Made by a program: the position numbers and the translations under genes. Under the pieces are notes generated by a model, which searched no databases, was not told the DNA's origin, and saw nothing but the letters and a program-made list of their open reading frames with translations. A stretch of DNA of 64,000 nt from Mycobacterium conspicuum (GTDB lineage Bacteria; Actinomycetota; Actinomycetes; Mycobacteriales; Mycobacteriaceae): positions 5,270,001 through 5,334,000 of the forward strand of contig NZ_AP022613.1 of NCBI RefSeq assembly GCF_010730195.1, in the 5' to 3' direction. Each line of letters opens with the position of its first letter. Positions within the stretch are counted from its first letter, which is position 1. Below are positions 1 through 8,121 of this stretch, one piece after another.

Positions 1-467
1 TTCGACGACACCACGACGACCGCGCTGTCGGCCGTCACGATGAGCCAGTCGGCCTGTTCGGCGTATGCCACACCGACTTTCGTGCCCGACAGCCGTCCGC
101 CGGCGAAGGTGGTGGCGGGCCGGTCCGGCAGCGCCGCGCCGGGTTCGTTGAGGGCGGCCGTCACCACCCCGCCCTTGGGAACCGAAGCCAGGAACCGGTC
201 CTGCTGTTCGTCGGAGGCCAGGTCGACCAGCGGCACCACGCCGAAGCCCAGTGTCGCCAGCGCCGGCGTGATGGCGCCGTGGCGGCCAATTTCGGTCAGC
301 ACGGTGGCGACCTCCGGCAGACCCACGCCGTCACCGCCGAGGCGCTCCGACACCGGTAGCGCCGTCACCCCTCCGCTGACGAGCGCCTCCCAGGTCAAAT
401 CCCGTTCCAGCACGGACGTAACGACGTCGGCGACGGCCTGCTGCGTCGCGGTGAGATCGAAATCCAT
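1..467 (-). CDS. fadE28: Acyl-CoA dehydrogenase FadE28 (ChsE1), N-terminal part
   Basis: The first 155 codons of an acyl-CoA dehydrogenase-like subunit; the rest lies left of the window. The ATG (467-465) overlaps the cyp125 stop by one base (TGATG), so the two are translationally coupled. The visible part begins MDFDLTATQQAVADVV and contains the ERLGGDGVGLPEVATVL stretch typical of the helical N-domain of these enzymes. In M. tuberculosis the gene after cyp125 is fadE28, which with FadE29 forms the alpha2beta2 ChsE1-ChsE2 dehydrogenase acting on the last three-carbon cholesterol side-chain intermediate. That role is taken from family knowledge and gene order. Expected to be under KstR through the cyp125 promoter. 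Confidence 0.88.
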   Translation of the reverse strand, partial: MDFDLTATQQAVADVVTSVLERDLTWEALVSGGVTALPVSERLGGDGVGLPEVATVLTEIGRHGAITPALATLGFGVVPLVDLASDEQQDRFLASVPKGGVVTAALNEPGAALPDRPATTFAGGRLSGTKVGVAYAEQADWLIVTADSAVVVVSS

Positions 468-1708
468 CAGGAGACGTTCCCCGAGTAGTCGACCTGCCAA
501 TGCTTGATGCCGTTGAGCCAGCCCGACCGCAGCCGCTCGGGCTCGCCGATCGGCTTGAGGTCCGGCATGTGATCGGCGACCGCGTTGAAGATGAGGTTGA
601 TGGTCATGCGGGCCAGGTTCGCGCCGATGCAGTAGTGGGCGCCGGTGCCGCCGAAGCCGACGTGCGGATTCGGGTCGCGCAGGATGTTGAAGGTGTGCGG
701 GTCGTCGAAGACGTCTTCGTCGAAGTTGGCCGAGCGGTAGGACATCACCACCCGCTGCCCCTTCTTGATCAGGACGCCGCCCAATTCGACGTCCTCGTTG
801 GCGGTGCGCTGGAAGGCCGAAACCGGTGTGGCCCAACGGATAATCTCGTCGGCCGCGGTCGACGGGCGCTCCTTCTTGAACAGTTCCCATTGATCGGGGT
901 TGTTCGCGAAGGCGATCATGCCGTGGGTGATCGAGTTGCGGGTGGTCTCGTTGCCGGCCACCGCGAGCATGACCACGAAGAAGCCGAACTCGTCGTCGGA
1001 GAGTTTCTCGCCGTCGATGTCGGCCTGCACCAGCGCGGTGACGATGTCGTCGGTGGGGTTCTCGTTGCGTTCGGCGGCCATCCCCATGGCGTAGGTGATC
1101 AGTTCCAACGACGTCTGGGCGGGATCGACGTCGGCGTACTCGGGGTCGGTGCCACCCGTCATCTCGTTGGACCAGCGGAAGAGCTTGTCGCGGTCCTCCT
1201 GCGGCACGCCGAGCAGGCCCGCGATGGCTTGCAGCGGCAGCTCGCAGGAGACCTGTTCGACGAAGTCACCGGAGCCCTCCGCCGCCGCGGCCTTGGCGAT
1301 GTTCTGCGCGCGTTGGGACAGTTCATCCTCGAGGCGCCCGATGGCCCGCGGCGTGAACCCGCGGGAGATGATCTTGCGCAGCCGGGTGTGGTGCGGTGCG
1401 TCCATATTCAACATGACGCTGCGCTGCAGTTCGACCTGCTCGCGCTTCATCTCCGGCGGCCAGGTCGGGATCGCGCCGTTCAGCCAGCTGGAGAAGACGT
1501 CGCTGCGGCGCGATATCTCCTTGACGTCCGCGTGCTTGGTGGCGATCCAGTAGCCCTTGTCCTCGAAGCCCCCCGTGCCGCCCGGGATATCGACCCAGTG
1601 AATAGGCTCCGACTTACGCAGCTCCGCGAGCTCCGCGACGGGCAGCCCAGCGAGGTTGACATCCGGGTCCAGGAAATCGAAGTCGGCGGGAATGTTGGGG
1701 GGTGCCAT
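467..1708 (-). CDS. cyp125: Cytochrome P450 CYP125, steroid C26/C27 monooxygenase
   Basis: 413 residues. Visible P450 motifs are the I-helix AVAGNETTRN, DEIIRWATP (region of the conserved ExxR), and the haem loop GFGGTGAHYCIGANLAR with the cysteine ligand. Nearly the whole protein, for example LNMDAPHHTRLRKIISRGFT, matches remembered CYP125A1. The M. tuberculosis form is about 20 residues longer at the N-terminus. CYP125 oxidises the terminal methyl of cholesterol/cholestenone to the acid, starting side-chain breakdown. The ATG at 1708 follows a GGAG-like element. It is the first gene of a leftward operon with fadE28 and diverges from fadA5, with two KstR-type operators between them. Confidence 0.95.
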   Translation of the reverse strand: MAPPNIPADFDFLDPDVNLAGLPVAELAELRKSEPIHWVDIPGGTGGFEDKGYWIATKHADVKEISRRSDVFSSWLNGAIPTWPPEMKREQVELQRSVMLNMDAPHHTRLRKIISRGFTPRAIGRLEDELSQRAQNIAKAAAAEGSGDFVEQVSCELPLQAIAGLLGVPQEDRDKLFRWSNEMTGGTDPEYADVDPAQTSLELITYAMGMAAERNENPTDDIVTALVQADIDGEKLSDDEFGFFVVMLAVAGNETTRNSITHGMIAFANNPDQWELFKKERPSTAADEIIRWATPVSAFQRTANEDVELGGVLIKKGQRVVMSYRSANFDEDVFDDPHTFNILRDPNPHVGFGGTGAHYCIGANLARMTINLIFNAVADHMPDLKPIGEPERLRSGWLNGIKHWQVDYSGNVS

Positions 1709-1737
1709 GCGGGGTACGCTCCTTTTGCAACACTAAC

Positions 1738-1751
1738 TGCAACGTGTTCTA
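1738..1751. promoter_or_regulatory. KstR operator, cyp125 side
   Basis: TGCAACGTGTTCTA fits the KstR inverted repeat T-NN-AAC-NN-GTT-NN-A. It lies 30 bp upstream of the cyp125 start in the divergent cyp125/fadA5 region. Repression by KstR, relieved by cholesterol-derived CoA thioesters, is the inferred role. Confidence 0.8.
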
Positions 1752-1816
1752 GTGCCAGTAAAACATGGCTCCTGCGCAGATAAAAGGCAGGTCACCATCC
1801 TCGCTTGTCAGAGTAA

Positions 1817-1830
1817 TGGAACGTGTTCTA
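1817..1830. promoter_or_regulatory. KstR operator, fadA5 side
   Basis: TGGAACGTGTTCTA fits the KstR consensus. It ends 10 bp before the fadA5 ATG, so bound KstR would cover the fadA5 start region. It is the second of two sites in this divergent promoter, with centres about 79 bp apart. Confidence 0.8.
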
Positions 1831-1840
1831 GCCTGACGGG

Positions 1841-3001
1841 ATGGGTAACCCGGTAATCGTTGAAGCCACTCGCAGCCCCATCGGCAAGCGCAATGGCTTG
1901 TTGTCAGGCCTGCACGCGACGGAGCTGTTGGGCGGGGTGCAAAGAGCACTGGTGAACAAAGCCGGCATCGACGCCGGTGATGTCGAGCAGTTGATCGGCG
2001 GCTGCGTGACGCAGTTCGCCGAGCAATCCAACAACGTCACCCGCACCTCGTGGCTGACCGCGGGTTTGCCCGAGCAGGTCGGCGCCACCACCGTCGACTG
2101 CCAGTGCGGCAGCGGCCAGCAGGCCAACCATCTGATCGCCGGGCTGATCGCGATCGGCGCGATCGACGTCGGCATCGCCTGCGGCGTCGAGGCGATGAGC
2201 CGGGTGGGGCTGGGCGCCAACGCCGGTCCGGACCGCAACTGGCGCGCCGAGTCGTGGGACATCGACCTGCCCGACCAGTTCACCGCCGCCGAGCGGATCG
2301 CCAAGCGCCGCGGCATCACCCGCGAAGACATCGACAACTGGGGCTTCGAGTCCCAGCTGCGCGCCAAGCGGGCCTGGGACGAGGGTCGCTTCGACCGGGA
2401 AATCTCACCGATCGAGGCGCCCGTGCTCGACGAGCAGAAGCAGCCCACCAGCGACCGGCACATGGTGTCCCGCGACCAGGGCCTGCGCGACACCACCGTC
2501 GTGGGGCTGAGCCAGCTCAAGCCGGTGATCGAGGGCGGCATCCACACCGCCGGGACGTCGTCGCAGATCTCCGACGGCGCGGCCGCGGTGCTGTGGATGG
2601 ACGAGGACAAGGCCAAGGCGCTCGGGCTGCGGCCGCGGGCCCGGATCGTCAGCCAGGCCCTGGTGGGGGCCGAGCCCTACTACCACCTGGACGGCCCCGT
2701 GCAGTCGACGGCCAAGGTGCTGGAGAAGGCCGGCATGAAGATGGGCGACATCGACCTCACCGAGATCAACGAGGCGTTCGCGTCGGTGGTGCTGTCCTGG
2801 GCCCGCGTGCACGAGCCCGACCTGGCCACGGTGAACGTCAACGGCGGCGCGATCGCGCTGGGTCATCCGGTGGGGTGCACCGGCAGCCGGCTGATCACCA
2901 CCGCGCTGCACGAGCTGGAGCGCACCGACCAGAGCACGGCGCTGATCACCATGTGCGCCGGCGGGGCCCTGTCGACCGGCACGATCATCGAGCGCATCTG
3001 A
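1841..3001 (+). CDS. fadA5: Thiolase FadA5 (steroid side-chain acetyl-CoA acetyltransferase)
   Basis: 386 residues, full thiolase length. The nucleophile region is DCQCGSGQQANHLIAGL (active Cys near residue 90). The C-terminal catalytic elements are NVNGGAIALGHPVGCTG (His) and TMCAGGALSTGT (Cys). Near identity to remembered FadA5 (Rv3546), and its position opposite cyp125, give the assignment: thiolytic removal of acetyl-CoA/propionyl-CoA units from 3-ketosteroid side-chain CoA esters. The ATG start directly follows the KstR operator. It is the first gene of a rightward group with a small hypothetical gene 3 bp downstream and then ddn. Confidence 0.94.
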   Translation: MGNPVIVEATRSPIGKRNGLLSGLHATELLGGVQRALVNKAGIDAGDVEQLIGGCVTQFAEQSNNVTRTSWLTAGLPEQVGATTVDCQCGSGQQANHLIAGLIAIGAIDVGIACGVEAMSRVGLGANAGPDRNWRAESWDIDLPDQFTAAERIAKRRGITREDIDNWGFESQLRAKRAWDEGRFDREISPIEAPVLDEQKQPTSDRHMVSRDQGLRDTTVVGLSQLKPVIEGGIHTAGTSSQISDGAAAVLWMDEDKAKALGLRPRARIVSQALVGAEPYYHLDGPVQSTAKVLEKAGMKMGDIDLTEINEAFASVVLSWARVHEPDLATVNVNGGAIALGHPVGCTGSRLITTALHELERTDQSTALITMCAGGALSTGTIIERI

Positions 3002-3004
3002 GCG

Positions 3005-3391
3005 TTGATCGTCTCCGACGAGAGCCGCATCGCGGCGGCGCAGGCGTACATCGACGCCCTGGTCAGCCACGACGGTGACGCCGTTCCGTTCGCGCCCGGG
3101 TGCACCCGCATCGAGCAGGGCTTTAAGAATGGCTTCTCCGGGAATCATTTGCGGCGCAGCCTGAATCGCGGGCCGCAGTACCGGCTGCTGGCCGAGACGA
3201 CAGCGCCGGACTTCCGCGTTGACGGCGACGAGGTGCATGCGGCCTACGACGTGCTGACCAGGGCCGCGTTCGCCGGCCGTCGGGTCGGTGGGCGGGTGCG
3301 GGAGACGTTCGTGATCCCCGCCGAAAGCCCGAGCGGGCAAGCAGAAATCCATCACATCAGGGTCCGGTTTCATCCGTTCATCCAGAGCTGA
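3005..3391 (+). CDS. Small hypothetical protein, possibly NTF2/SnoaL-like
   Basis: 128 residues starting at TTG, only 3 bp after the fadA5 stop, so probably co-transcribed and KstR-controlled. The beginning (an RIAAAQAYIDALVSHD helix) and the alternating strand pattern that follows suggest a small alpha+beta barrel of the NTF2/SnoaL type. This is a guess from pattern only. No signal peptide or membrane segment. No counterpart is recalled between Rv3546 and Rv3547 in M. tuberculosis. Its place between a steroid thiolase and an F420 enzyme fits a small enzyme or binding protein for a steroid intermediate, but the function is unknown. Confidence 0.6.
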   Translation: MIVSDESRIAAAQAYIDALVSHDGDAVPFAPGCTRIEQGFKNGFSGNHLRRSLNRGPQYRLLAETTAPDFRVDGDEVHAAYDVLTRAAFAGRRVGGRVRETFVIPAESPSGQAEIHHIRVRFHPFIQS

Positions 3392-3399
3392 GGCAAGTC

Positions 3400-3846
3400 G
3401 TGGAAAAACCAAAGTCTCTCAACTCACCCGTCGTCGGCTTCTTCATCAAGTGGATGTCGAAGGGCAACGCCTGGATCTACAAGCGCAGCAACGGAAAGCT
3501 CGGCGGCGTCTTCCAGAAGAGCCCGGTCGCGCTGCTGACCACGACCGGCCGCAAGACCGGTGAACCGCGGGTGAGCCCGTTGCTCTACCTGCGCGACGGC
3601 GACCGCGTCATTCTGGTCGCCTCCCAGGGCGGCCGCGACAAGCACCCGCTGTGGTACCTCAACCTCAAGGCCAATCCCCAAGTGACAGTGCAGATTAAGG
3701 ACGAGGTGCTGAATTTGCGGGCGCGCGATGCCACCCCCGAGGAGAAGGCGGAGTACTGGCCCAAGCTGGTGGCCATGTATCCGAACTTCGACGACTACCA
3801 GTCCTGGACCGACCGGGTGATCCCCGTCGTCATCTGCGAGCGCTGA
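3400..3846 (+). CDS. ddn: F420-dependent nitroreductase/quinone reductase, Ddn family
   Basis: 148 residues, GTG start. The core VALLTTTGRKTGEPRVSPL and the tail WYLNLKANP...YQSWTDRVIPVVICE are characteristic of Ddn (Rv3547), a split beta-barrel deazaflavin (F420H2) enzyme reducing menaquinone and activating bicyclic nitroimidazoles. Offset to the M. tuberculosis protein is three residues. By that alignment from memory, Tyr65 is Leu62 here and Tyr133 is Phe130, while Ser78, Tyr130 and Tyr136 are kept (Ser75, Tyr127, Tyr133). Both changed positions are reported to line the nitroimidazole pocket, so drug activation may differ. Last gene of the fadA5 group; a strong hairpin follows. Confidence 0.9.
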   Translation: MEKPKSLNSPVVGFFIKWMSKGNAWIYKRSNGKLGGVFQKSPVALLTTTGRKTGEPRVSPLLYLRDGDRVILVASQGGRDKHPLWYLNLKANPQVTVQIKDEVLNLRARDATPEEKAEYWPKLVAMYPNFDDYQSWTDRVIPVVICER

Positions 3847-3858
3847 CGGTTCGCCCAG

Positions 3859-3906
3859 CGTGAACTGACGGCGAGAAAATCGCGAAAATCTCGCCGTGAG
3901 TTCACG
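3859..3906. terminator. Long hairpin between convergent ddn and SDR genes
   Basis: Inverted repeat with 18-nt arms (3859-3876 and 3889-3906, one mismatch) around a 12-nt loop. The arms include ACGGCGAGA and TCTCGCCGT. It sits between two convergent stop codons and could end transcription from both sides. There is no strong U tract, so it would be an atypical terminator, or an interspersed palindrome lodged here. Confidence 0.65.
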
Positions 3907-3918
3907 TTCGGCGCAAGG

Positions 3919-4824
3919 CTAGGCCCCGTAGACCGGAACCGGCGTCCGCGCCTTGGCCAGCAGGTCGGCGACGACCGGACCCAGCTCGGCCGGGTCCCAC
4001 CGGGCGCCCTTGTCGACCTGCGGGCCGTGCGCCCAGCCCTCGGCGACCCGGATCTTGCCGCCCTCGACCTCGAACACCTGCCCGGTGACGTCGCGCGACT
4101 CGGCGCTGCCCAGCCAAACCACCAGGGGTGAAACGTTTTCGGGCGCCATGGCGTCGAAGTCGTCGTCCTGCGTCGCCATCATCTCGGCGAAGACCGTTTC
4201 GGTCATGCGGGTGCGCGCCGACGGCGCGATGGCGTTGACCGTGACGCCGTAGCGGCCCATCTCGGCGGCGGCGACCAGCGTCATCGCCGCGATGCCGGCC
4301 TTGGCGGCGCTGTAGTTGCCCTGCCCGACGCTGCCCTGCAGGCCCGCGCCGGAACTGGTGTTGATGATCCGCGCGTCAACGTCTTTGCCTTCCTTGGAGA
4401 GCCCGCGCCAGTACGACGCGGCGTGGCGCATCGTGGCGAAGTGGCCCTTGAGGTGCACGGCGATGACGGCGTCGAACTCTTCCTCGCTGGTGTTGGCCAT
4501 CATCCGGTCGCGCACGATGCCCGCGTTGTTCACCAAAACGTCGAGGCCGCCGAACGTTTCGACGGCGGTCTGGATCAGGCCGGCGGCCTGGTTCCAGTCG
4601 GCGATGTTGGCCCCGTTGGCGATGGCTTCGCCTCCGGCCGCGGTGATTTCGTCGACGACGCCCTGTGCCGCGCTGCCGCCACCCGCCGGTGAGCCGTCCA
4701 GCCCCACACCGATGTCGTTGACCACGACGCGAGCGCCTTCCGCCGCAAACGCCAGCGCGTGCGCTCTCCCGATTCCGCCGCCCGCTCCGGTGACGATGAC
4801 GACACGGCCGTCAACCAGCCCCAT
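3919..4824 (-). CDS. Short-chain dehydrogenase/reductase, Rv3548c type
   Basis: 301 residues from the ATG at 4824; an in-frame region upstream is open but lies inside the neighbouring SDR gene and is not used. Motifs: NAD(P)-binding TGAGGGIGRAHALAFAAEG near the N-terminus, NNAG in VLVNNAGIVRDR, catalytic serines in INTSSGAGLQ, and YSAAK. The C-terminal extension (WAHGPQVDKGARWDP) is typical of hydroxyacyl-CoA dehydrogenase-like SDRs. Sequence and order match Rv3548c, a member of the KstR2-linked ring C/D gene set; its exact substrate is not fixed here. The start is 15 bp from the upstream SDR stop, so it is the second gene of a leftward operon with that gene. Confidence 0.9.
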   Translation of the reverse strand: MGLVDGRVVIVTGAGGGIGRAHALAFAAEGARVVVNDIGVGLDGSPAGGGSAAQGVVDEITAAGGEAIANGANIADWNQAAGLIQTAVETFGGLDVLVNNAGIVRDRMMANTSEEEFDAVIAVHLKGHFATMRHAASYWRGLSKEGKDVDARIINTSSGAGLQGSVGQGNYSAAKAGIAAMTLVAAAEMGRYGVTVNAIAPSARTRMTETVFAEMMATQDDDFDAMAPENVSPLVVWLGSAESRDVTGQVFEVEGGKIRVAEGWAHGPQVDKGARWDPAELGPVVADLLAKARTPVPVYGA

Positions 4825-4838
4825 GTTTGGTGTCTCCT

Positions 4839-5624
4839 CTACTTGATCGCACTCGCGTTGGTGGTGGCCAGATAGTGCGGCGGCTCGCCGCCACCGTGTA
4901 CCTCTAACGAGGCGCCGCTGATGTACGACGCCGCGTCCGAGGCCAAAAACGCTGCGGCCCAACCGACATCCTCCGGCTTGGCCATCCGGCCCAGGGGTAC
5001 GTTCTTGGAGATCGCGGCGATCGACGCGGCGTCGCCGTAGAACAGGTCGGCCTGTTCGGTCTCGACCATTCCGACCACGCAGGCGTTCACCCGAACCTTG
5101 GGCCCCCATTCCACCGCCAGCGTCTGCGTGAGGCTCTCCAGGCCGGCCTTGGCCGCTCCGTACGCGCCGGTGCCCGGCGACGGGCGCCGGCCGGACAGGC
5201 TGCAGATGTTGACGATCGACCCGCCGGTGGGCTGGGCCTGCATCTTGTCGTTGGCGCACTGCGAAACCAGCAGCGCGCCAATGAGATTGAGCTCGATGAT
5301 CTTGCGGTTGAACTTCGGGCTGGACTCCGCGGTCAGCACATACGGCGACCCGCCGGCGTTGTTGACGACGACGTCGAGCCGGCCGTGCGTGTCGGCGATC
5401 GCGTCGATCAAGGACGCGACGGCCTCTTCGTCGCGGACGTCGCAGGAGTGGAATTCGTAGGGCAGCCCCTCGACCGCGCGGCGCGCGCAAGTCACCACCG
5501 TCGCGCCCTGGGCGGCGAAGACCGAGCTGATGCCTGCACCTACTCCTCTGACACCGCCAGTGACCAGAACCACCCGCCCGGCCAGGCCGAGGCTGATACC
5601 GCCGGCTGCTTCGGGTCGAGTCAC
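4839..5624 (-). CDS. Short-chain dehydrogenase/reductase, Rv3549c type
   Basis: 261 residues with GTG start at 5624. Motifs: VVLVTGGVRGVGAGIS (cofactor loop), VVNNAGGSPY, NICSLSGRR (Ser) and YGAAK (Tyr/Lys). No membrane segment. It matches Rv3549c by sequence and place. The start lies 16 bp from a KstR2-type operator shared with echA20, so it should respond to the HIP-CoA ligand of KstR2. It probably oxidises or reduces a CoA-linked intermediate of steroid rings C/D, as inferred from its neighbours. It is the first gene of the two-SDR leftward operon. Confidence 0.9.
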   Translation of the reverse strand: MTRPEAAGGISLGLAGRVVLVTGGVRGVGAGISSVFAAQGATVVTCARRAVEGLPYEFHSCDVRDEEAVASLIDAIADTHGRLDVVVNNAGGSPYVLTAESSPKFNRKIIELNLIGALLVSQCANDKMQAQPTGGSIVNICSLSGRRPSPGTGAYGAAKAGLESLTQTLAVEWGPKVRVNACVVGMVETEQADLFYGDAASIAAISKNVPLGRMAKPEDVGWAAAFLASDAASYISGASLEVHGGGEPPHYLATTNASAIK

Positions 5625-5639
5625 TGTGCTAGCGTACCA

Positions 5640-5653
5640 AGCAAGTGCTTGCT
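5640..5653. promoter_or_regulatory. KstR2 operator, SDR operon / echA20
   Basis: AGCAAGTGCTTGCT fits the KstR2 palindrome A-N-CAAG-NN-CTTG-N-T. It lies in the 57-bp divergent region between the SDR operon and echA20 and would control both directions. Confidence 0.85.
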
Positions 5654-5681
5654 TAGGTAACTGACCCCAGCAGGAAGTGCC

Positions 5682-6449
5682 ATGCCGATCACATCTACCA
5701 GCACGGAGCCGGGCATCGTCGCGGTCACCGTCGACTACCCGCCCGTCAACGCCATCCCGTCACGCGGCTGGTTCGAGCTTGCCGACGCCATCACGGCCGC
5801 CGGTGCCGAGCAGACCACCCACGCGGTGATCCTGCGCGCCGAGGGCCGCGGCTTCAACGCCGGGGTGGACATCAAGGAGATGCAGCGCACTCAAGCTTCC
5901 CAGGGATACACCGCACTCATCGACGCCAACCGCGGCTGCTTCGCCGCCTTCCGCGCGGTCTACGAGTGCGCCGTCCCGGTGATCGCGGCGGTCAACGGCT
6001 TCTGCGTGGGCGGCGGCATCGGGCTGGTCGGCAACGCCGACGTCATCGTCGCCTCCGACGACGCCACCTTCGGGCTGCCCGAGGTGGAGCGCGGCGCGCT
6101 GGGCGCGGCAACCCATTTGTCTCGGCTGGTCCCGCAGCACATGATGCGGCGGCTGTTCTTCACCGCCGCCACGGTCGACGCCGCCACCCTGCACCACTTC
6201 GGCTCGGTGCACGAGGTGGTGCCCCGGGATGAGCTGGACGAGGCCGCATTGCGGGTCGCCCGCGACATCGCCGCCAAGGACACCCGGGTCATCCGGGCCG
6301 CCAAGGAAGCGCTGAATTTCATCGACGTGCAGCGGGTCAACTCGAGTTACCGCATGGAGCAAGGGTTTACCTTCGAGCTCAACCTCGCCGGGGTGTCCGA
6401 CGAGCACCGCGATGCGTTCGCCGGCACGACGAAGGGCGAGAAGTCGTAG
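5682..6449 (+). CDS. echA20: Enoyl-CoA hydratase-superfamily ring-cleaving hydrolase EchA20
   Basis: 255 residues, ATG preceded by AGGAAG. Crotonase-fold features: FNAGVDIKEM (first oxyanion strand), GFCVGGGIGLVGNADVIVAS (second oxyanion glycine region) and a C-terminal helix with RMEQGFTFELNLAG. It closely matches EchA20 (Rv3550), which hydrolyses the last intact steroid ring system (a bicyclic CoA ester from HIP) to a monocyclic product before IpdAB acts. The C-terminus reads on a few residues further than the M. tuberculosis protein. It is the first gene of the KstR2-controlled echA20-ipdA-ipdB-ipdC operon. A MIRU-like spacer follows. Confidence 0.93.
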   Translation: MPITSTSTEPGIVAVTVDYPPVNAIPSRGWFELADAITAAGAEQTTHAVILRAEGRGFNAGVDIKEMQRTQASQGYTALIDANRGCFAAFRAVYECAVPVIAAVNGFCVGGGIGLVGNADVIVASDDATFGLPEVERGALGAATHLSRLVPQHMMRRLFFTAATVDAATLHHFGSVHEVVPRDELDEAALRVARDIAAKDTRVIRAAKEALNFIDVQRVNSSYRMEQGFTFELNLAGVSDEHRDAFAGTTKGEKS

Positions 6450-6496
6450 CCGCCAGCGACGATGCAGAACGAAGTGATGAGGAGGAGCGGCGCATA
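6449..6496 (+). repeat. MIRU-like intergenic element between echA20 and ipdA
   Basis: The spacer contains GACGATGCAGAACGAAGTG followed by ATGAGGAGGAGCGGCGC. This strongly resembles remembered mycobacterial interspersed repetitive units, which sit between operon genes and carry a stop/start/ribosome-binding segment. Here it would supply the GAGGAGG ribosome-binding site for ipdA. Identity rests on memory of the MIRU sequence. Confidence 0.6.
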
Positions 6497-7377
<881 letters not shown>

Positions 7378-7381
<4 letters not shown>

Positions 7382-8121
7382 GCAGCCGAGCCGAGATATG
7401 CGCCGTCGCCTGCGCCGAATTGTTCCGGGACGCGGGCGAAATCATGGTCAGCCCGATGACCAACATGGCGTCGGTCGGCGCCCGGCTGGCGCGGTTGACG
7501 TTCTCCCCCGACATCCTGCTGACCGACGGCGAAGCGCAACTGATCGCCGACACCCCCGCGCTGGGTGCCTCGGCCGCCATCGAGGGCTGGATGCCGTTCG
7601 GCCGCGTCTTCGAGACGCTGGCGTGGGGGCGCCGCCACGTGGTGATGGGCGCCAATCAGGTGGATCGCTATGGCAATCAGAACATTTCGGCGTTCGGGCC
7701 GCTGCAGCGGCCGACCCGGCAGATGTTCGGCCTGCGCGGCGCGCCCGGCAACGCGATCAACCACGCCACCAGCTACTGGGTCGGCAACCACTCCAAGCGG
7801 GTGTTCTGCGAGGCGGTCGACGTGGTCTGCGGCATCGGCTGGGACAAGGTGGACGCCGACAACCCCGCGTTCCGGTTCGCCAACACCTATCGGGTGGTAT
7901 CCAACCTCGGCGTGTTCGACTTCGGCGGTCCGGACAAGACGATGCGGGCGCTGACCCTGCACCCCGGGGTGTCGCCAGCCGAGGTTCGCGAGGCCACCTC
8001 ATTCGAGGTGCATGGCCTTGACGAGGCCGAGGAGACCAGGCTGCCGACCGATGACGAGTTGCGCCTGATCCGCGAGGTCATCGATCCGAAGGCGCTGCGG
8101 GACAGAGAGATTCGTTCATGA
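7378..8121 (+). CDS. ipdB: IpdB, beta subunit of IpdAB
   Basis: 247 residues from the ATG at 7378, which shares ATGA with the ipdA stop. An in-frame start further upstream would lie inside ipdA and is rejected. Features are SPMTNMASVGARLARLTFSP and the glycine-rich MGANQVDRYGNQNIS, typical of the CoA-transferase beta subunit. The length matches the M. tuberculosis protein closely. With IpdA it opens the last ring of the steroid nucleus. The stop again overlaps the next ATG, coupling ipdB to ipdC. Confidence 0.94.

Noticed and set aside
3919..5490. Single 523-residue fusion of the two SDR genes
   Set aside because: The first half is out-of-frame arginine-rich sequence inside the upstream SDR; the true start at 4824 is 15 bp after that gene's stop.
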